From Microbacterium sp. CSI-V (GTDB taxonomy: Bacteria > Actinomycetota > Actinomycetes > Actinomycetales > Microbacteriaceae): 64,000 nt of DNA. The stretch covers positions 496,001-560,000 of the forward strand of contig NZ_MTQM01000007.1 in NCBI RefSeq assembly GCF_001984105.1, in the 5' to 3' direction. The notes beneath the pieces were generated by a model that saw only the letters and a list, made by a program, of their open reading frames with translations, ran no database searches and was not told where the DNA came from. Positions 1 through 8,023 of this stretch are shown here, piece after piece (position 1 is the stretch's first letter; every line of letters starts with the position of its first letter). The position numbers and the translations under genes are program-made.

Positions 1-1020
1 GTCGTTCTCGACGACCAGCACCCACGTCCCGTCCTGTCGGACGAGCGAGAGGGATGCCGACACCCCACCGCCGTGTTTGAGCACATTGGTCGTCGACTCG
101 CGCACCACCGGCCCGAGCACGTCAGCCGGCGCACGGTCCGCGGTCGCATCGACGTTCAGGTCGACGGTGAGGCCGGCGGCACGCAGAAGGTCGGCGGCGT
201 TGGCAAGTTCGTCCGGGAGGGGAACGCCGCGGAAGCGCGCCGCGAGATCGCGGGTTCCGCGGCGGGCGTCGTCGACGCTGGCCCGGGCGGCGCGCACCTG
301 GTCTCCCGCGGCTTCGGGATCCCGCGCCATCATCTTCTCGGCCAGTTCGAGCTGCAGCGCGATCACCTGCAGATGGTGGCCCTGCAGGTCGTGGAGGTCG
401 CCCGCGAGCCGCAGTCGCTCCTGGGCGGCGGCGAGGCGGCCTTCGGCACGGCGCGCACGATCGAGTTCGCAGACGATGTCCCACCACCACAGCGAGGTCG
501 CCGTCAGCGGGGGCAGGAGCGCCACGAAGAACGGCAGGGCGAAGACCTGCGCGTAGCCCTCGGGTTGCAGGCGCGTGACCTCGATCAGCCACACCGCCAC
601 GATCACCACGATCGACAGCACGGCCAGGCGCACCCGCACGCCCGCGCGCCACCGCACCAGGCACAGGGTCTGCGCGGCGAACCCCACGCCGAGCAGGAGC
701 GACCCGGTCGACATCCCCATCGCCACGGCTGCCACGATCCCCGACACGACGAGCGGCCACACCGGCCGTCGAGCGGTGACATCGGCGTCGTCGAGAGGCT
801 CGCGGCGGTAGCGCACGAGCAGAAGCACCGCGGATGCCAGCGACCCGGCGACGCCGAGCAGATTCAGGACGAGGGCCGTCGGGGCACCCTCGGCGAACAC
901 CCCGATCGTCCAGGTGACGGCCGCGAACGCGTGGAGGAAGAGGATCGACGACGCGGTGTACCACCACGTGACGCTCACGTCACGGGCGTAGGCGGCGGTC
1001 GGGGTGATCACCCGGGCCAC
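1..1020 (-). CDS. Sensor histidine kinase, NarL/DesK type (truncated at the left window edge)
   Basis: Membrane sensor kinase of a two-component system. It would autophosphorylate on histidine and pass phosphate to a NarL/LuxR-type response regulator, which probably lies just outside the window. I translated it from the minus strand; the frame stays open for 340 codons to the edge. The first ~190 residues hold several hydrophobic segments. A HisKA_3 dimerisation/phosphoacceptor box follows (RLAGDLHDLQGHHLQVI, about residues 204-220), and the last visible part is the N box of the ATPase domain (VVRESTTNVLKHGG). The G boxes are missing because the gene runs off the window. The start is taken as GTG at 1020; GTG at 1011 is an alternative. 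A TGAC-N4-GTCA box lies 11 bp upstream, so autoregulation is possible. Confidence 0.88.
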   Translation of the reverse strand, partial: MARVITPTAAYARDVSVTWWYTASSILFLHAFAAVTWTIGVFAEGAPTALVLNLLGVAGSLASAVLLLVRYRREPLDDADVTARRPVWPLVVSGIVAAVAMGMSTGSLLLGVGFAAQTLCLVRWRAGVRVRLAVLSIVVIVAVWLIEVTRLQPEGYAQVFALPFFVALLPPLTATSLWWWDIVCELDRARRAEGRLAAAQERLRLAGDLHDLQGHHLQVIALQLELAEKMMARDPEAAGDQVRAARASVDDARRGTRDLAARFRGVPLPDELANAADLLRAAGLTVDLNVDATADRAPADVLGPVVRESTTNVLKHGGGVSASLSLVRQDGTWVLVVEND

Positions 1021-1030
1021 TGTACGTGCG

Positions 1031-1042
1031 TGACATCCGTCA
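1031..1042. promoter_or_regulatory. TGAC-N4-GTCA palindrome, candidate response-regulator box 1
   Basis: TGACATCCGTCA is a perfect 4+4+4 dyad in the divergent region between the sensor kinase (start 1020, minus) and the SpoIIM-like operon (start 1150, plus). Similar boxes lie at 1079-1090 and 2466-2477. Assignment to the neighbouring two-component system is inference from position. Confidence 0.45.
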
Positions 1043-1078
1043 TGGGTGGTGCCTGGGCCCCTCGGGCGCCGCCACCCC

Positions 1079-1090
1079 TGACCGATGTCA
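1079..1090. promoter_or_regulatory. TGAC-N4-GTCA palindrome, candidate response-regulator box 2
   Basis: TGACCGATGTCA has the same dyad pattern as boxes 1 and 3. It lies 22 bp (start to start) before the block TGACGCCGCGACACTGTCGC at 1101-1120. That block recurs almost unchanged at 2510-2529, ahead of the small multidrug-export gene. Confidence 0.4.
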
Positions 1091-1149
1091 TGCGGGGTCG
1101 TGACGCCGCGACACTGTCGCGCACCCGCGGAAACGTCTGCGATGGAAGC

Positions 1150-1794
1150 ATGTCCTCCCCCACCACCCGAGCGCCGCACTGGCGCCGCCCATTCGCACTG
1201 ATCCGCGAGAACCGTCGTACCTACGCGATCATCACCGGCTCCACCTACGGGCTGTTCGCCATCGGTTTCGTGATCGGTCTGCTCTTCCCCGCGCTCCCCG
1301 CCGCGCGCGCCGCCACGCTCGCCACCGACGGGACGGGCGACCTCGTCGGCGCGGTCGCCGCGTCGGCTCCGCTGTTCGCCCTCGTGATCCTGGCCGTGAA
1401 CGTGCTGCGGCTCAGCCTTCTGACGATCGTCGTCCCGTCGCTGATCGTGCCGTTCGCCGGGCTCGCGTTCTTCGCGTACTGGCTGGTCGAGACCGGCATC
1501 ACGCTCGTGCCGTCGACCCCGCTCACGTGGGTGGCGATGATCCCCCACTCCCTCACCGTGCTCATCGAGCTCCAGGCGTACGCACTGGTGGCGCTCGGCG
1601 CGTTCCTCCTCGGACGCGCCTGGCTCCGCCCCGCGCAGGTCGGGGCGCCGACCCGCCGCGCCGGATACCTGCGGGGCCTCACGAGTCTCGGCATCCTGTC
1701 GATCCCCGCGTTCGTCCTGCTGGTGATCGGGGCCGTGTGGGAGGCCTACTCCCTGCGCTACCTGGTCTTCCCGCTGAGCGAGGTGCTGCTGTGA
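1150..1794 (+). CDS. SpoIIM-like (DUF95-type) integral membrane protein
   Basis: 214-residue membrane protein. A short charged N-terminus (RPFALIRENRRTYAI) leads into a glycine-rich hydrophobic segment, followed by about four more membrane spans. The layout resembles the stage II sporulation protein M / DUF95 family, which is widespread in non-sporulating actinobacteria with unknown role. The start is the ATG at 1150; the open frame upstream is antisense to the sensor kinase. It overlaps the next gene by 4 bp (GTGA), so the two are translationally coupled. It lies downstream of two palindromic boxes, so the adjacent two-component system may control it. Family assignment is from overall pattern and is moderate. 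Confidence 0.65.
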   Translation: MSSPTTRAPHWRRPFALIRENRRTYAIITGSTYGLFAIGFVIGLLFPALPAARAATLATDGTGDLVGAVAASAPLFALVILAVNVLRLSLLTIVVPSLIVPFAGLAFFAYWLVETGITLVPSTPLTWVAMIPHSLTVLIELQAYALVALGAFLLGRAWLRPAQVGAPTRRAGYLRGLTSLGILSIPAFVLLVIGAVWEAYSLRYLVFPLSEVLL

Positions 1795-2453
1795 CGGCCC
1801 GTCGCCCCCGTTCCCTGCGGGCGCGACTCGCGGAGCGACGGGCGCGCGCCGGCGACGGTCGGCCCCTCGCCCCGTTCCGCTGGTGGCAGGTGCTGAGCCG
1901 GTCGCAGCTCTCCCTGCGAATTCCGGATGCCACCGGCCGGACGATCGAGTACACGGTCGACGTGCATCAGCTCGGCGACAGCGACGACGGCGACGTGCGC
2001 GCACGCCTGTATCGCGACGGGGTGCTCGCCGCCGTATCGCGCCTTCCCGCCCGGTTATCCGTGCCCGGCGGGCACATCGAGGTGGCGGTGGGAGGGTACG
2101 GCCTCCGCCGGTGCCATTTCGTGTCGGATGCCGGCGACGAGCGCCAGCTCGTCCCCCACCCCCGCTCCGCGGAGGGACGCCGGGCGGCGTTCGACCGGGA
2201 TCACCGCGGGGCGAGTCGGCTCGTCGGCATCCTGTCGACGGCGATCGTCGTCGCGGGGGCGTGCCTCGCGGTTCCGCAGCTGATCGACACCGTCTCGCAC
2301 ATCCCGCCGATCGCCGAGAACATCGGCACCTTCACGTGGCCGCTGCGTCTCCCGCCCGCGGTGAACCTGGCCGTCACCCTCATCGTCGTCGCCGCGAGCA
2401 TCGAGCGGGCGTCCCGGTTCCGGTCGTCGTGGCTGGACGACCTGGCGAGCTGA
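1791..2453 (+). CDS. Hypothetical protein with C-terminal membrane segments, partner of the SpoIIM-like protein
   Basis: 220 residues, GTG start at 1791 overlapping the stop of the upstream gene. The first ~130 residues are soluble and Arg/Asp-rich, with several predicted beta strands (for example IEYTVDVHQLGD). Two hydrophobic stretches follow, near residues 145-162 (LVGILSTAIVVAGACLAV) and 185-203 (PPAVNLAVTLIVVAASIERA). I do not recognise a named family. Coupling to the SpoIIM-like gene suggests a two-protein membrane complex, which is inference. Confidence 0.7.
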   Translation: MTARRPRSLRARLAERRARAGDGRPLAPFRWWQVLSRSQLSLRIPDATGRTIEYTVDVHQLGDSDDGDVRARLYRDGVLAAVSRLPARLSVPGGHIEVAVGGYGLRRCHFVSDAGDERQLVPHPRSAEGRRAAFDRDHRGASRLVGILSTAIVVAGACLAVPQLIDTVSHIPPIAENIGTFTWPLRLPPAVNLAVTLIVVAASIERASRFRSSWLDDLAS

Positions 2454-2465
2454 CCGTCACGTCCG

Positions 2466-2477
2466 TGACATTCGTCA
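2466..2477. promoter_or_regulatory. TGAC-N4-GTCA palindrome, candidate response-regulator box 3
   Basis: TGACATTCGTCA lies in a dyad-rich stretch (2451-2480) that also contains GTCAC-N4-GTGAC. It is followed at 2510-2529 by TGACACCGCGGCACTGCCGC, nearly the same block found at 1101-1120. The box-to-block distance is 44 bp here and 22 bp (from box 2) in the first promoter. Confidence 0.45.
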
Positions 2478-2597
2478 CGGGGAGCGGCTCGCATCCTCCC
2501 GAGGGGCAGTGACACCGCGGCACTGCCGCGGCCGAGCCCCGGCCCGTGGAATGGAATCACCGCGGAAATCCCGCGGACTCATCCCCCAGGAGACCTC

Positions 2598-3098
2598 ATG
2601 TCGAACCCCCTCACCGATCTCGTCCTCGGCTTCCAGGGCCTCGTCGCCGACGTGCCCACGCTCGTGCAGCCGCTCATCGTCGCGGCCGCGGGGGCGGTGC
2701 CGTTCATCGAGGGCGAGGGTGCCGCCGCGATCGGCATCATCGGCGGCATCCACCCCCTCGTCGCCGTCCTCGCGGCAGCCATCGGCAACCTGCTGTGCGT
2801 GGCGATCGTGGTGCTCGTGACATCGCGCGTCCGCACGGCCGTCACCACGCGTCGCGGTGCCTCCACGAACACGCAGACGGCCCGACGCGAGAAGTTCGAG
2901 AAGGCCTACCACCGCTACGGCACTCCCGGTGTGAGCCTGCTGGGTCCGCTGCTGCTGCCCACGCAGTTCACCGCCGCGGCGCTCACCTCCACGGGCGTTC
3001 CGCCCCTGCGCGTGATCGCCTGGCAGGCGGCCGCCATCGCCCTGTGGACGACGGGCGTCACGCTGATCGCGCTGGGGCTCATCCGCCTCGCGGCGTGA
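2598..3098 (+). CDS. Small multidrug-export-like membrane protein
   Basis: 166-residue integral membrane protein resembling the Sm_multidrug_ex family. An early PFIEGEGA motif follows the first hydrophobic segment, and several glycine/alanine-rich spans come after a cytoplasmic loop rich in Arg and Lys (SRVRTAVTTRRGAS). ATG start with an AGGAGA ribosome site at 2587-2592. Export function is known only by family name; substrate unknown. The palindromic box and shared block upstream suggest the same regulator as the SpoIIM-like operon. Confidence 0.72.
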   Translation: MSNPLTDLVLGFQGLVADVPTLVQPLIVAAAGAVPFIEGEGAAAIGIIGGIHPLVAVLAAAIGNLLCVAIVVLVTSRVRTAVTTRRGASTNTQTARREKFEKAYHRYGTPGVSLLGPLLLPTQFTAAALTSTGVPPLRVIAWQAAAIALWTTGVTLIALGLIRLAA

Positions 3099-3176
3099 GG
3101 GCCGTGACCTCGGGCGACCACCGGCACCCACCTGTCAGACTCGACGGGTTCGGCAGTGAGCGAGGGAGAAGGCCCG

Positions 3177-3386
3177 ATGGAGATCGAACCCGGCATCTAC
3201 GAGCACTTCAAGGGCCAGCGGTACGAGGTGTTCGGAATCGCGCGGCACTCGGAGACCGAGGAGGTCTTCGTGTCGTACCGGAAGCTCTACGACGACTACT
3301 CGTACTGGGTACGGCCGGTGGAGATGTTCCTGGGGAACGTCGAGCGGGACGGATATTCGGGGCCGCGGTTCCGGCGGGTCGCGTAA
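3177..3386 (+). CDS. DUF1653 domain protein
   Basis: 69-residue soluble protein. It matches the DUF1653 pattern: a G-x-Y-x-HFKG-x-Y-x-V opening, a central block carrying SYRKLYDDYSYWVRP, and a C-terminal phenylalanine/arginine segment. The role of the family is unknown. The start is ATG 3177 because GGGAGAAGG lies just 5' of it; the in-frame GTG at 3156 has no good ribosome site. Stand-alone gene between the multidrug gene and a TetR regulator. Confidence 0.85.
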   Translation: MEIEPGIYEHFKGQRYEVFGIARHSETEEVFVSYRKLYDDYSYWVRPVEMFLGNVERDGYSGPRFRRVA

Positions 3387-3436
3387 GTACGGCCCGACGC
3401 CCACCCCGCACCCGCCACCGCCGTAGGCTTCCCGTC

Positions 3437-4105
3437 ATGACCGACGTCCCCGCCCCTCCCGGCCGCACCGCCGTCGTGGCCGCCGCGATCGCGCTCTTCG
3501 CCGAGCGCGGCTACGACCAGACCTCGGTCGAGCAGATCGCGCAGGCCGCCGGGGTGTCGCGGTCGACCTTCTTCCGGCAGTTCGGCGGCAAGGAAGACGT
3601 CGTGTTCGCCGACCACGAGGTGCTCCTCACCGAGACGCGCACGTTCCTCTCGCAGCCGCACCCCGACCCGTGGGCGGCCGTGTGCGACGCGTCGATGCGC
3701 GTGTTCCGCCACTTCGCCGCCGACCCCGAGCTCGCCCGCCGCCGCTACGCGATCGTGCGCGAGGTCCCGGTGCTGCGCGACCGCGAGATCGTGACGGTGT
3801 TCCGCTACGAGCGCCTCTTCGACGAGTACCTCCGCGAAGCACTTCCCGGACTCGACCCCCTGGATGCCGTCGGCTTCGCCGCCCTGGTCACCGCCGTGCA
3901 CAACCACGTGCTGCGCCGGCTCATGCGCGGCGCGCGGGTTCCGGCATCCACTCTCCGCCGTGCTCTCGACGACGTGCTCCGCCGGTACGGCGTCCACCCC
4001 GACGGCGACGTCGCCGCGGGCGACGACCTCATCGTCGCGGCGTTCCCCCGCCGCATGCCCGCCGCCGAGGTCACCCGGCGTCTGCGCGCGAGCCTCCCGC
4101 ACTAG
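3437..4105 (+). CDS. TetR-family transcriptional regulator
   Basis: 222 residues. The N-terminal helix-turn-helix is clear (residues ~10-55: AIALFAERGYDQTSVEQIA, then AGVSRSTFFRQFGGKEDVVF). The C-terminal ligand domain is not recognisable beyond all-alpha. The probable transcript is leaderless: TAGGCT at 3424-3429 lies 7 nt before the ATG. Its likely target is the acyl-CoA dehydrogenase downstream, whose promoter is overlaid by a 23-bp dyad (4268-4290). An acyl-CoA or related metabolite as ligand is inference. Confidence 0.88.
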   Translation: MTDVPAPPGRTAVVAAAIALFAERGYDQTSVEQIAQAAGVSRSTFFRQFGGKEDVVFADHEVLLTETRTFLSQPHPDPWAAVCDASMRVFRHFAADPELARRRYAIVREVPVLRDREIVTVFRYERLFDEYLREALPGLDPLDAVGFAALVTAVHNHVLRRLMRGARVPASTLRRALDDVLRRYGVHPDGDVAAGDDLIVAAFPRRMPAAEVTRRLRASLPH

Positions 4106-4154
4106 GGCGGGCGGCTGGGCCGGGTCGCACGCTGCGGCCGTCTTCCCGCGTCGA

Positions 4155-4205
4155 GTGTCCAAGACACGCGGATGCCGGCCGGCGCGGTCCGCGTGTCTTG
4201 GACAC
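4155..4205. repeat. 51-bp inverted-repeat element, copy 1
   Basis: Arms of 18 nt (GTGTCCAAGACACGCGGA and its exact complement) separated by a 15-nt loop, 51 bp in all. Each arm itself contains the small dyad GTGTC-CAA-GACAC. Outer flanks are TCGA (left) and CGAA (right). It lies 3' of the TetR gene, well before the next promoter. There is no T-run after the stem. Other copies are at 38128, 38222 and 39601. Confidence 0.9.
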
Positions 4206-4267
4206 CGAAACCCGGAAACCCCGCACGCGGCGCGACACCGCATCGAACCGACGCACCACATGACACC

Positions 4268-4290
4268 CAGTACCACCATGCGAGATACTG
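4268..4290 (+). promoter_or_regulatory. Promoter and candidate TetR operator of the acyl-CoA dehydrogenase gene
   Basis: CAGTACC, 9 nt, GATACTG: an inverted repeat with 6 of 7 matching pairs. It overlaps a -10 element GATACT (4284-4289). A -35-like TGACAC lies at 4261-4266, 17 nt upstream. The ATG at 4296 is 6 nt after the -10, implying a leaderless transcript. A TetR dimer bound here would block the promoter. Seen: dyad and hexamers. Inferred: the bound protein. Confidence 0.55.
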
Positions 4291-4295
4291 AGTAC

Positions 4296-5537
4296 ATGAG
4301 CACCGACGCCCAGCCCCGCACGCTCCCCGGCGAGCGCATCGCCTCGTACGACCTCCTCGGTCGCCGCGACACCGACTACTACGCGGTGTTCGCCGACATC
4401 CCCGACGCCGACCGCGACGCGTGGGACCGCGCGAAGACGTTCATCGACGAGGTCGGCACCCGCATGCAGGCCGAGTGGGATGCCGCGACCTACCCGATCG
4501 ACCTCCTCCGACGCATGGGCGAGCTCGAGCTCTTCACCGACGGCATCGAGCACCCCGACCTCCCGGGATCCTCTCCCCTCGCGGCCGGCCTGGTGAACAT
4601 GGAGGTCTCACGAGGTGATGGCTCGCTCGCCACGGCCCTCGCGGTGCAGGGCGGACTCGCGCTGCGGACGCTGGCGATGTTCGGCTCCCCCGAGCAGCAG
4701 GCGCGCTGGTTGAAGCCGCTCGCCGACGGCACGGTGCTCGGCGCCTTCGCGCTGACCGAGCCCGATCACGGCTCCGACTCGGTCTCGCTGGAGACGACGG
4801 CAACGCGCACCGACGACGGCTGGTCGCTGTCGGGCACCAAGAAGTGGATCGGCAACGGCGCCTCCGGCGGCATCACGTTCGTCTGGGCGCGCGTGGATGC
4901 CGAGGGCGACGACGACCACGACAAGGTCCGCTGCTTCCTGGTCGAGCAGGACACCCCGGGCTACACGGGCACCGTCATCACGGGCAAGGTGTCGCTGCGC
5001 GGCATCCATCAGGCCCACATCGCGCTCGATGACGTGCGTCTTCCCGTGGATGCCGTGCTCCCGGGCACCCACACCTTCAAGGACGCGTCGGCCGTGCTGT
5101 ACGCCACGCGCTCGGGCGTCGCCTGGTCGGCGCTGGGCCACGCGACCGCCTGCTACGAGGCCGCGCGGACATATGCCACCGAGCGCATGCAGTTCGGCAA
5201 GCCTCTCGCGAAGTTCCAGATGGTGCAGGAACGCCTCGCGCAGATGCTCGACGAGCTCACCGCGATGCAGCTCTTCTGCCGCCGCCTCGCCGACCTCGAG
5301 GCCTCCGGCGGACTCCGCCCCACGCAGGCGTCACTCGCGAAGTACCACAACACCCGCGCCGCGCGCCGGGTGGCGGCGATCGCACGCGACCTGCTCGGTG
5401 GCAACGGCATCCTGCTCGAGAACGGCGTCATGCAGCACATGGCCGACATCGAGGCGACCCACACGTACGAGGGCACCGAGAGCGTGCAGGCCCTCCTCCT
5501 CGGCCGCGACATCACCGGGATGAGCGCTTTCGCCTGA
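4296..5537 (+). CDS. Acyl-CoA dehydrogenase, glutaryl-CoA dehydrogenase-like
   Basis: 413-residue flavoenzyme that would oxidise an acyl-CoA to its enoyl-CoA, passing electrons to ETF. It has the FAD/substrate-binding segment FALTEPDHGSDS near residue 151, the middle beta domain with GTKKWIGNG, and the C-terminal helical domain. The catalytic glutamate motif THTYEGTES is near residue 390. RGIHQAHIALDDV and YEGT resemble the glutaryl-CoA dehydrogenase branch. ATG 4296 is favoured over in-frame ATGs at 4260 and 4278 because a -10 element lies 6 nt upstream. It appears monocistronic and is probably repressed by the TetR protein before it. Confidence 0.88.
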   Translation: MSTDAQPRTLPGERIASYDLLGRRDTDYYAVFADIPDADRDAWDRAKTFIDEVGTRMQAEWDAATYPIDLLRRMGELELFTDGIEHPDLPGSSPLAAGLVNMEVSRGDGSLATALAVQGGLALRTLAMFGSPEQQARWLKPLADGTVLGAFALTEPDHGSDSVSLETTATRTDDGWSLSGTKKWIGNGASGGITFVWARVDAEGDDDHDKVRCFLVEQDTPGYTGTVITGKVSLRGIHQAHIALDDVRLPVDAVLPGTHTFKDASAVLYATRSGVAWSALGHATACYEAARTYATERMQFGKPLAKFQMVQERLAQMLDELTAMQLFCRRLADLEASGGLRPTQASLAKYHNTRAARRVAAIARDLLGGNGILLENGVMQHMADIEATHTYEGTESVQALLLGRDITGMSAFA

Positions 5538-5626
5538 TCCGGATGCCACGACCTCGGCGCCTAATCCGCGCCGGGGTCGCGCGCAAGCGGCGTGGCCATG
5601 TCGGGGGCGCCCGCTACCTTCTGAGC

Positions 5627-6805
5627 ATGGGCCTGTTCTCTCGCCACCCCGCCGCTCGTGACGTCGCGACCACCGTCGCTCAGACGGTGCAGGCGCCACC
5701 TCGCAGCCTCTGGGCCGACGGTTTCGGTCGCCTCGCCATCCGCGCCGTGCAGATCATCGTCGTGGCAATCCTCGTCGCCGGTCTCATCTGGGGCATCCAG
5801 CAGCTCACGCTCGTGATCATCCCTCTGATCCTCGCGCTGATCTTCGCGTCGGCGTTCGGTCCCGTGACCATGTGGATGCGCCGCAAGGGCGTCCCGGCGG
5901 TGCTCGCCACACTCCTCACGCTGCTCGCGGTGGTCCTCGTCCTGGGTGTCCTCGGCTGGCTCGTCGTCAGCGCCGTCATCGACCAGTGGGACACGCTCAG
6001 CTCGCAGGCCGTCGCCGGCTTCCAGCAGGCGCAGGACTGGTATCACACGCTCCCGTTCGCGATCTCGCAGGACCAGGTCAACCAGGCCGTCAGCGCCATC
6101 GGCGACTTCGTGACGAGCGCGCAGTTCGGCAACGGTGCGCTCGCGGGCGTCAGCGCGGTCGCCTCCTTCGTGACCGGGTTCGTGCTGATGGTCGTCATCC
6201 TGTTCTTCTTCCTCAAGGACGGCCCGCGCATGTGGGAATTCGTCCTGCGTCCCTTCCACGGCACCGACTACGACCGCGCCCGCCGCATCGGCGACAAGAC
6301 GGTCACGGTACTCGGGTCGTACATCCGTGGAACAGCCTCGGTCGCCGCGGTGGACGCCGTGGGCATCGGCATCGGCCTCCTGATCCTTCAGGTCCCGCTC
6401 GCCCTGCCGCTCGCGGTGCTCGTCTTCCTCCTCGCCTTCATCCCCATCGTGGGGGCGGTGACCGCCGGCATCCTCGCAGCCCTCGTCGCCCTCGTGACGA
6501 ACGGGTGGGTCGTCGCCCTGATCGTCGTCGGCATCGTCGTGCTCGTGAACCAGCTCGAGGGCAACTTCCTGCAGCCCGTCCTGATGGGCCGCTCCATGAA
6601 GCTGCACTCGTTCGTCGTCCTGGTCGTCCTCGCCGGCGGAACGGCGATCGGCGGCATCCTCGGTACCCTCCTCGCCGTCCCGCTCACCGCCGTGGCGTGG
6701 GGCATCATCACCGTCTGGAACGGTCCCGATCAGCCGGCCGAGTGGGCCCGGCGCAAGAAGCGCCGGAACCCGGTGCCCCTCGCCGGGAACGAGAGCGAAG
6801 GCTGA
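5627..6805 (+). CDS. AI-2E family transporter (permease)
   Basis: 392-residue polytopic membrane protein. It has paired N-terminal spans (~residues 38-95), a third hydrophobic segment, a long extracytoplasmic stretch (~120-180), then FFFLKDGPRMW and five C-terminal spans with NQLEGNFLQPVLMGRS. That order is typical of the AI-2E/YdbI exporter family (autoinducer-2 export or Na+/H+-type transport; substrate here unknown). A basic tail ends the protein. TACCTT at 5615-5620, 6 nt before the ATG, suggests a leaderless start. The DNA ligase gene begins 3 nt after its stop, so the two are cotranscribed. Confidence 0.9.
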   Translation: MGLFSRHPAARDVATTVAQTVQAPPRSLWADGFGRLAIRAVQIIVVAILVAGLIWGIQQLTLVIIPLILALIFASAFGPVTMWMRRKGVPAVLATLLTLLAVVLVLGVLGWLVVSAVIDQWDTLSSQAVAGFQQAQDWYHTLPFAISQDQVNQAVSAIGDFVTSAQFGNGALAGVSAVASFVTGFVLMVVILFFFLKDGPRMWEFVLRPFHGTDYDRARRIGDKTVTVLGSYIRGTASVAAVDAVGIGIGLLILQVPLALPLAVLVFLLAFIPIVGAVTAGILAALVALVTNGWVVALIVVGIVVLVNQLEGNFLQPVLMGRSMKLHSFVVLVVLAGGTAIGGILGTLLAVPLTAVAWGIITVWNGPDQPAEWARRKKRRNPVPLAGNESEG

Positions 6806-6808
6806 CCC

Positions 6809-7852
6809 ATGCCGTACGACATCCCCGCGCCCATGCTCGCGAAGGCCGTGCCCGCCGTGCCCGAGCCCGGCAAGGTCGATGGTGGACTGTCGTACGAGCC
6901 GAAGTGGGACGGATTCCGCGCGCTGGTGTCGTGGGACGGCACCGACGTCGAGATCGGCAGCCGCGGCGCGAAGCCCCTCACCCGCTACTTCCCCGAACTC
7001 GTCGAGGCGTTCGCTCGACTGCTGCCCGAGCCGTGCCTCCTCGACGGGGAGGTCGTCGTGGCCCGCGGCGAGTCCGGCGCACAGCGCCTCGACTGGGAGG
7101 CGCTGTCGCAGCGCATCCATCCCGCCGCCTCACGCGTGAAGCTGCTGTCGGAGGAGACCCCGGCGATGTTCATCGCGTTCGACCTGCTCGCCCGCGGCGA
7201 CCGCGACCTGCAGGACGCGCCGTTCGCCGAACGCCGGGCGCAGCTCGTCGACCTGCTCGGATCCGTGCCGCACCCCGTGCACGTGACGCGCACCACCGAC
7301 GACCCCGACCTCGCGCGTCAGTGGCTCGCCGAGTTCGAGGGCGCCGGACTCGACGGGGTCGTCGCGAAACCGCTCGCCCAGCCGTACGCGCCGAACAAGC
7401 GCACGATGTTCAAGATCAAGCACGCCCGCACGGCCGACGTCGTCGCGCTCGGATACCGCATCCACAAGTCGGGTCAGGGCGTCGGGTCGCTGCTCGTCGG
7501 GCTGTACGACGCGGCAGGCCGGTTGCACGGGGTCGGCGGCGTCTCCGCGTGGACCGACAAGCGCCGCCTCGAACTCATCGACGAACTCGCGCCCCTCGTC
7601 GAGCGGGATGCCGAGGGCGAAGCCGTCGTCGGCGAGACCGACCGCTCGCGGTTCTCGGCGTCGAAGGACGTGTCGTTCGTGCGGCTGCGCCCGGAGCGCG
7701 TGCTCGAGGTGCGGTACGACCAGCTCGAGGGCATGCGGTTCCGCCACACGGTCCAGTTCGAGCGCTGGCGTCCCGACCGCGACGCGACATCGTGCACGTT
7801 CGAGCAGCTCGAGACCGTCGGCGCCTACGACCTGGGCGACGTCCTGAACTAA
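6809..7852 (+). CDS. ligC: ATP-dependent DNA ligase, LigC type
   Basis: 347 residues. The nucleotidyltransferase core begins with the adenylation motif KWDGFR (Lys32). The LDGEVVV, GLDGVVAKPL and MFKIKHARTADVV motifs follow, then an OB-fold. Length and order fit the stand-alone actinobacterial LigC family used in end joining or base-excision repair. It follows the AI-2E gene by 3 nt. It converges on a separate LigD-polymerase-like gene (8024-9049), which supports a repair role. No Ku gene is visible in the window. Confidence 0.9.
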   Translation: MPYDIPAPMLAKAVPAVPEPGKVDGGLSYEPKWDGFRALVSWDGTDVEIGSRGAKPLTRYFPELVEAFARLLPEPCLLDGEVVVARGESGAQRLDWEALSQRIHPAASRVKLLSEETPAMFIAFDLLARGDRDLQDAPFAERRAQLVDLLGSVPHPVHVTRTTDDPDLARQWLAEFEGAGLDGVVAKPLAQPYAPNKRTMFKIKHARTADVVALGYRIHKSGQGVGSLLVGLYDAAGRLHGVGGVSAWTDKRRLELIDELAPLVERDAEGEAVVGETDRSRFSASKDVSFVRLRPERVLEVRYDQLEGMRFRHTVQFERWRPDRDATSCTFEQLETVGAYDLGDVLN

Positions 7853-8023
7853 CGGCCAGCGGTTCCCGGAGCCACCGCACCTGCCGGGTGCATCCAGAAC
7901 AGGCGCCGCACCCAGAACAGGCCGATTCCGCCACGATCAGCCTGTGGCCGCGACATCCCCTGTTCTCGGCACGCCCCGCCGCCCACGCCGCACCGCGTCG
8001 CTCCGACCGGGCAGCGCTACGCC

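Noticed and set aside
5561..7120. Long open frame on the minus strand, rich in Asp/His/Arg
   Set aside because: Antisense to the AI-2E and ligase genes; composition is the GC-rich shadow of real coding sequence, with no domain.
7853..8023. Repeated CCAGAACAGG words between ligC and the polymerase gene
   Set aside because: Three scattered short words, no consistent dyad or spacing; nothing I can support.
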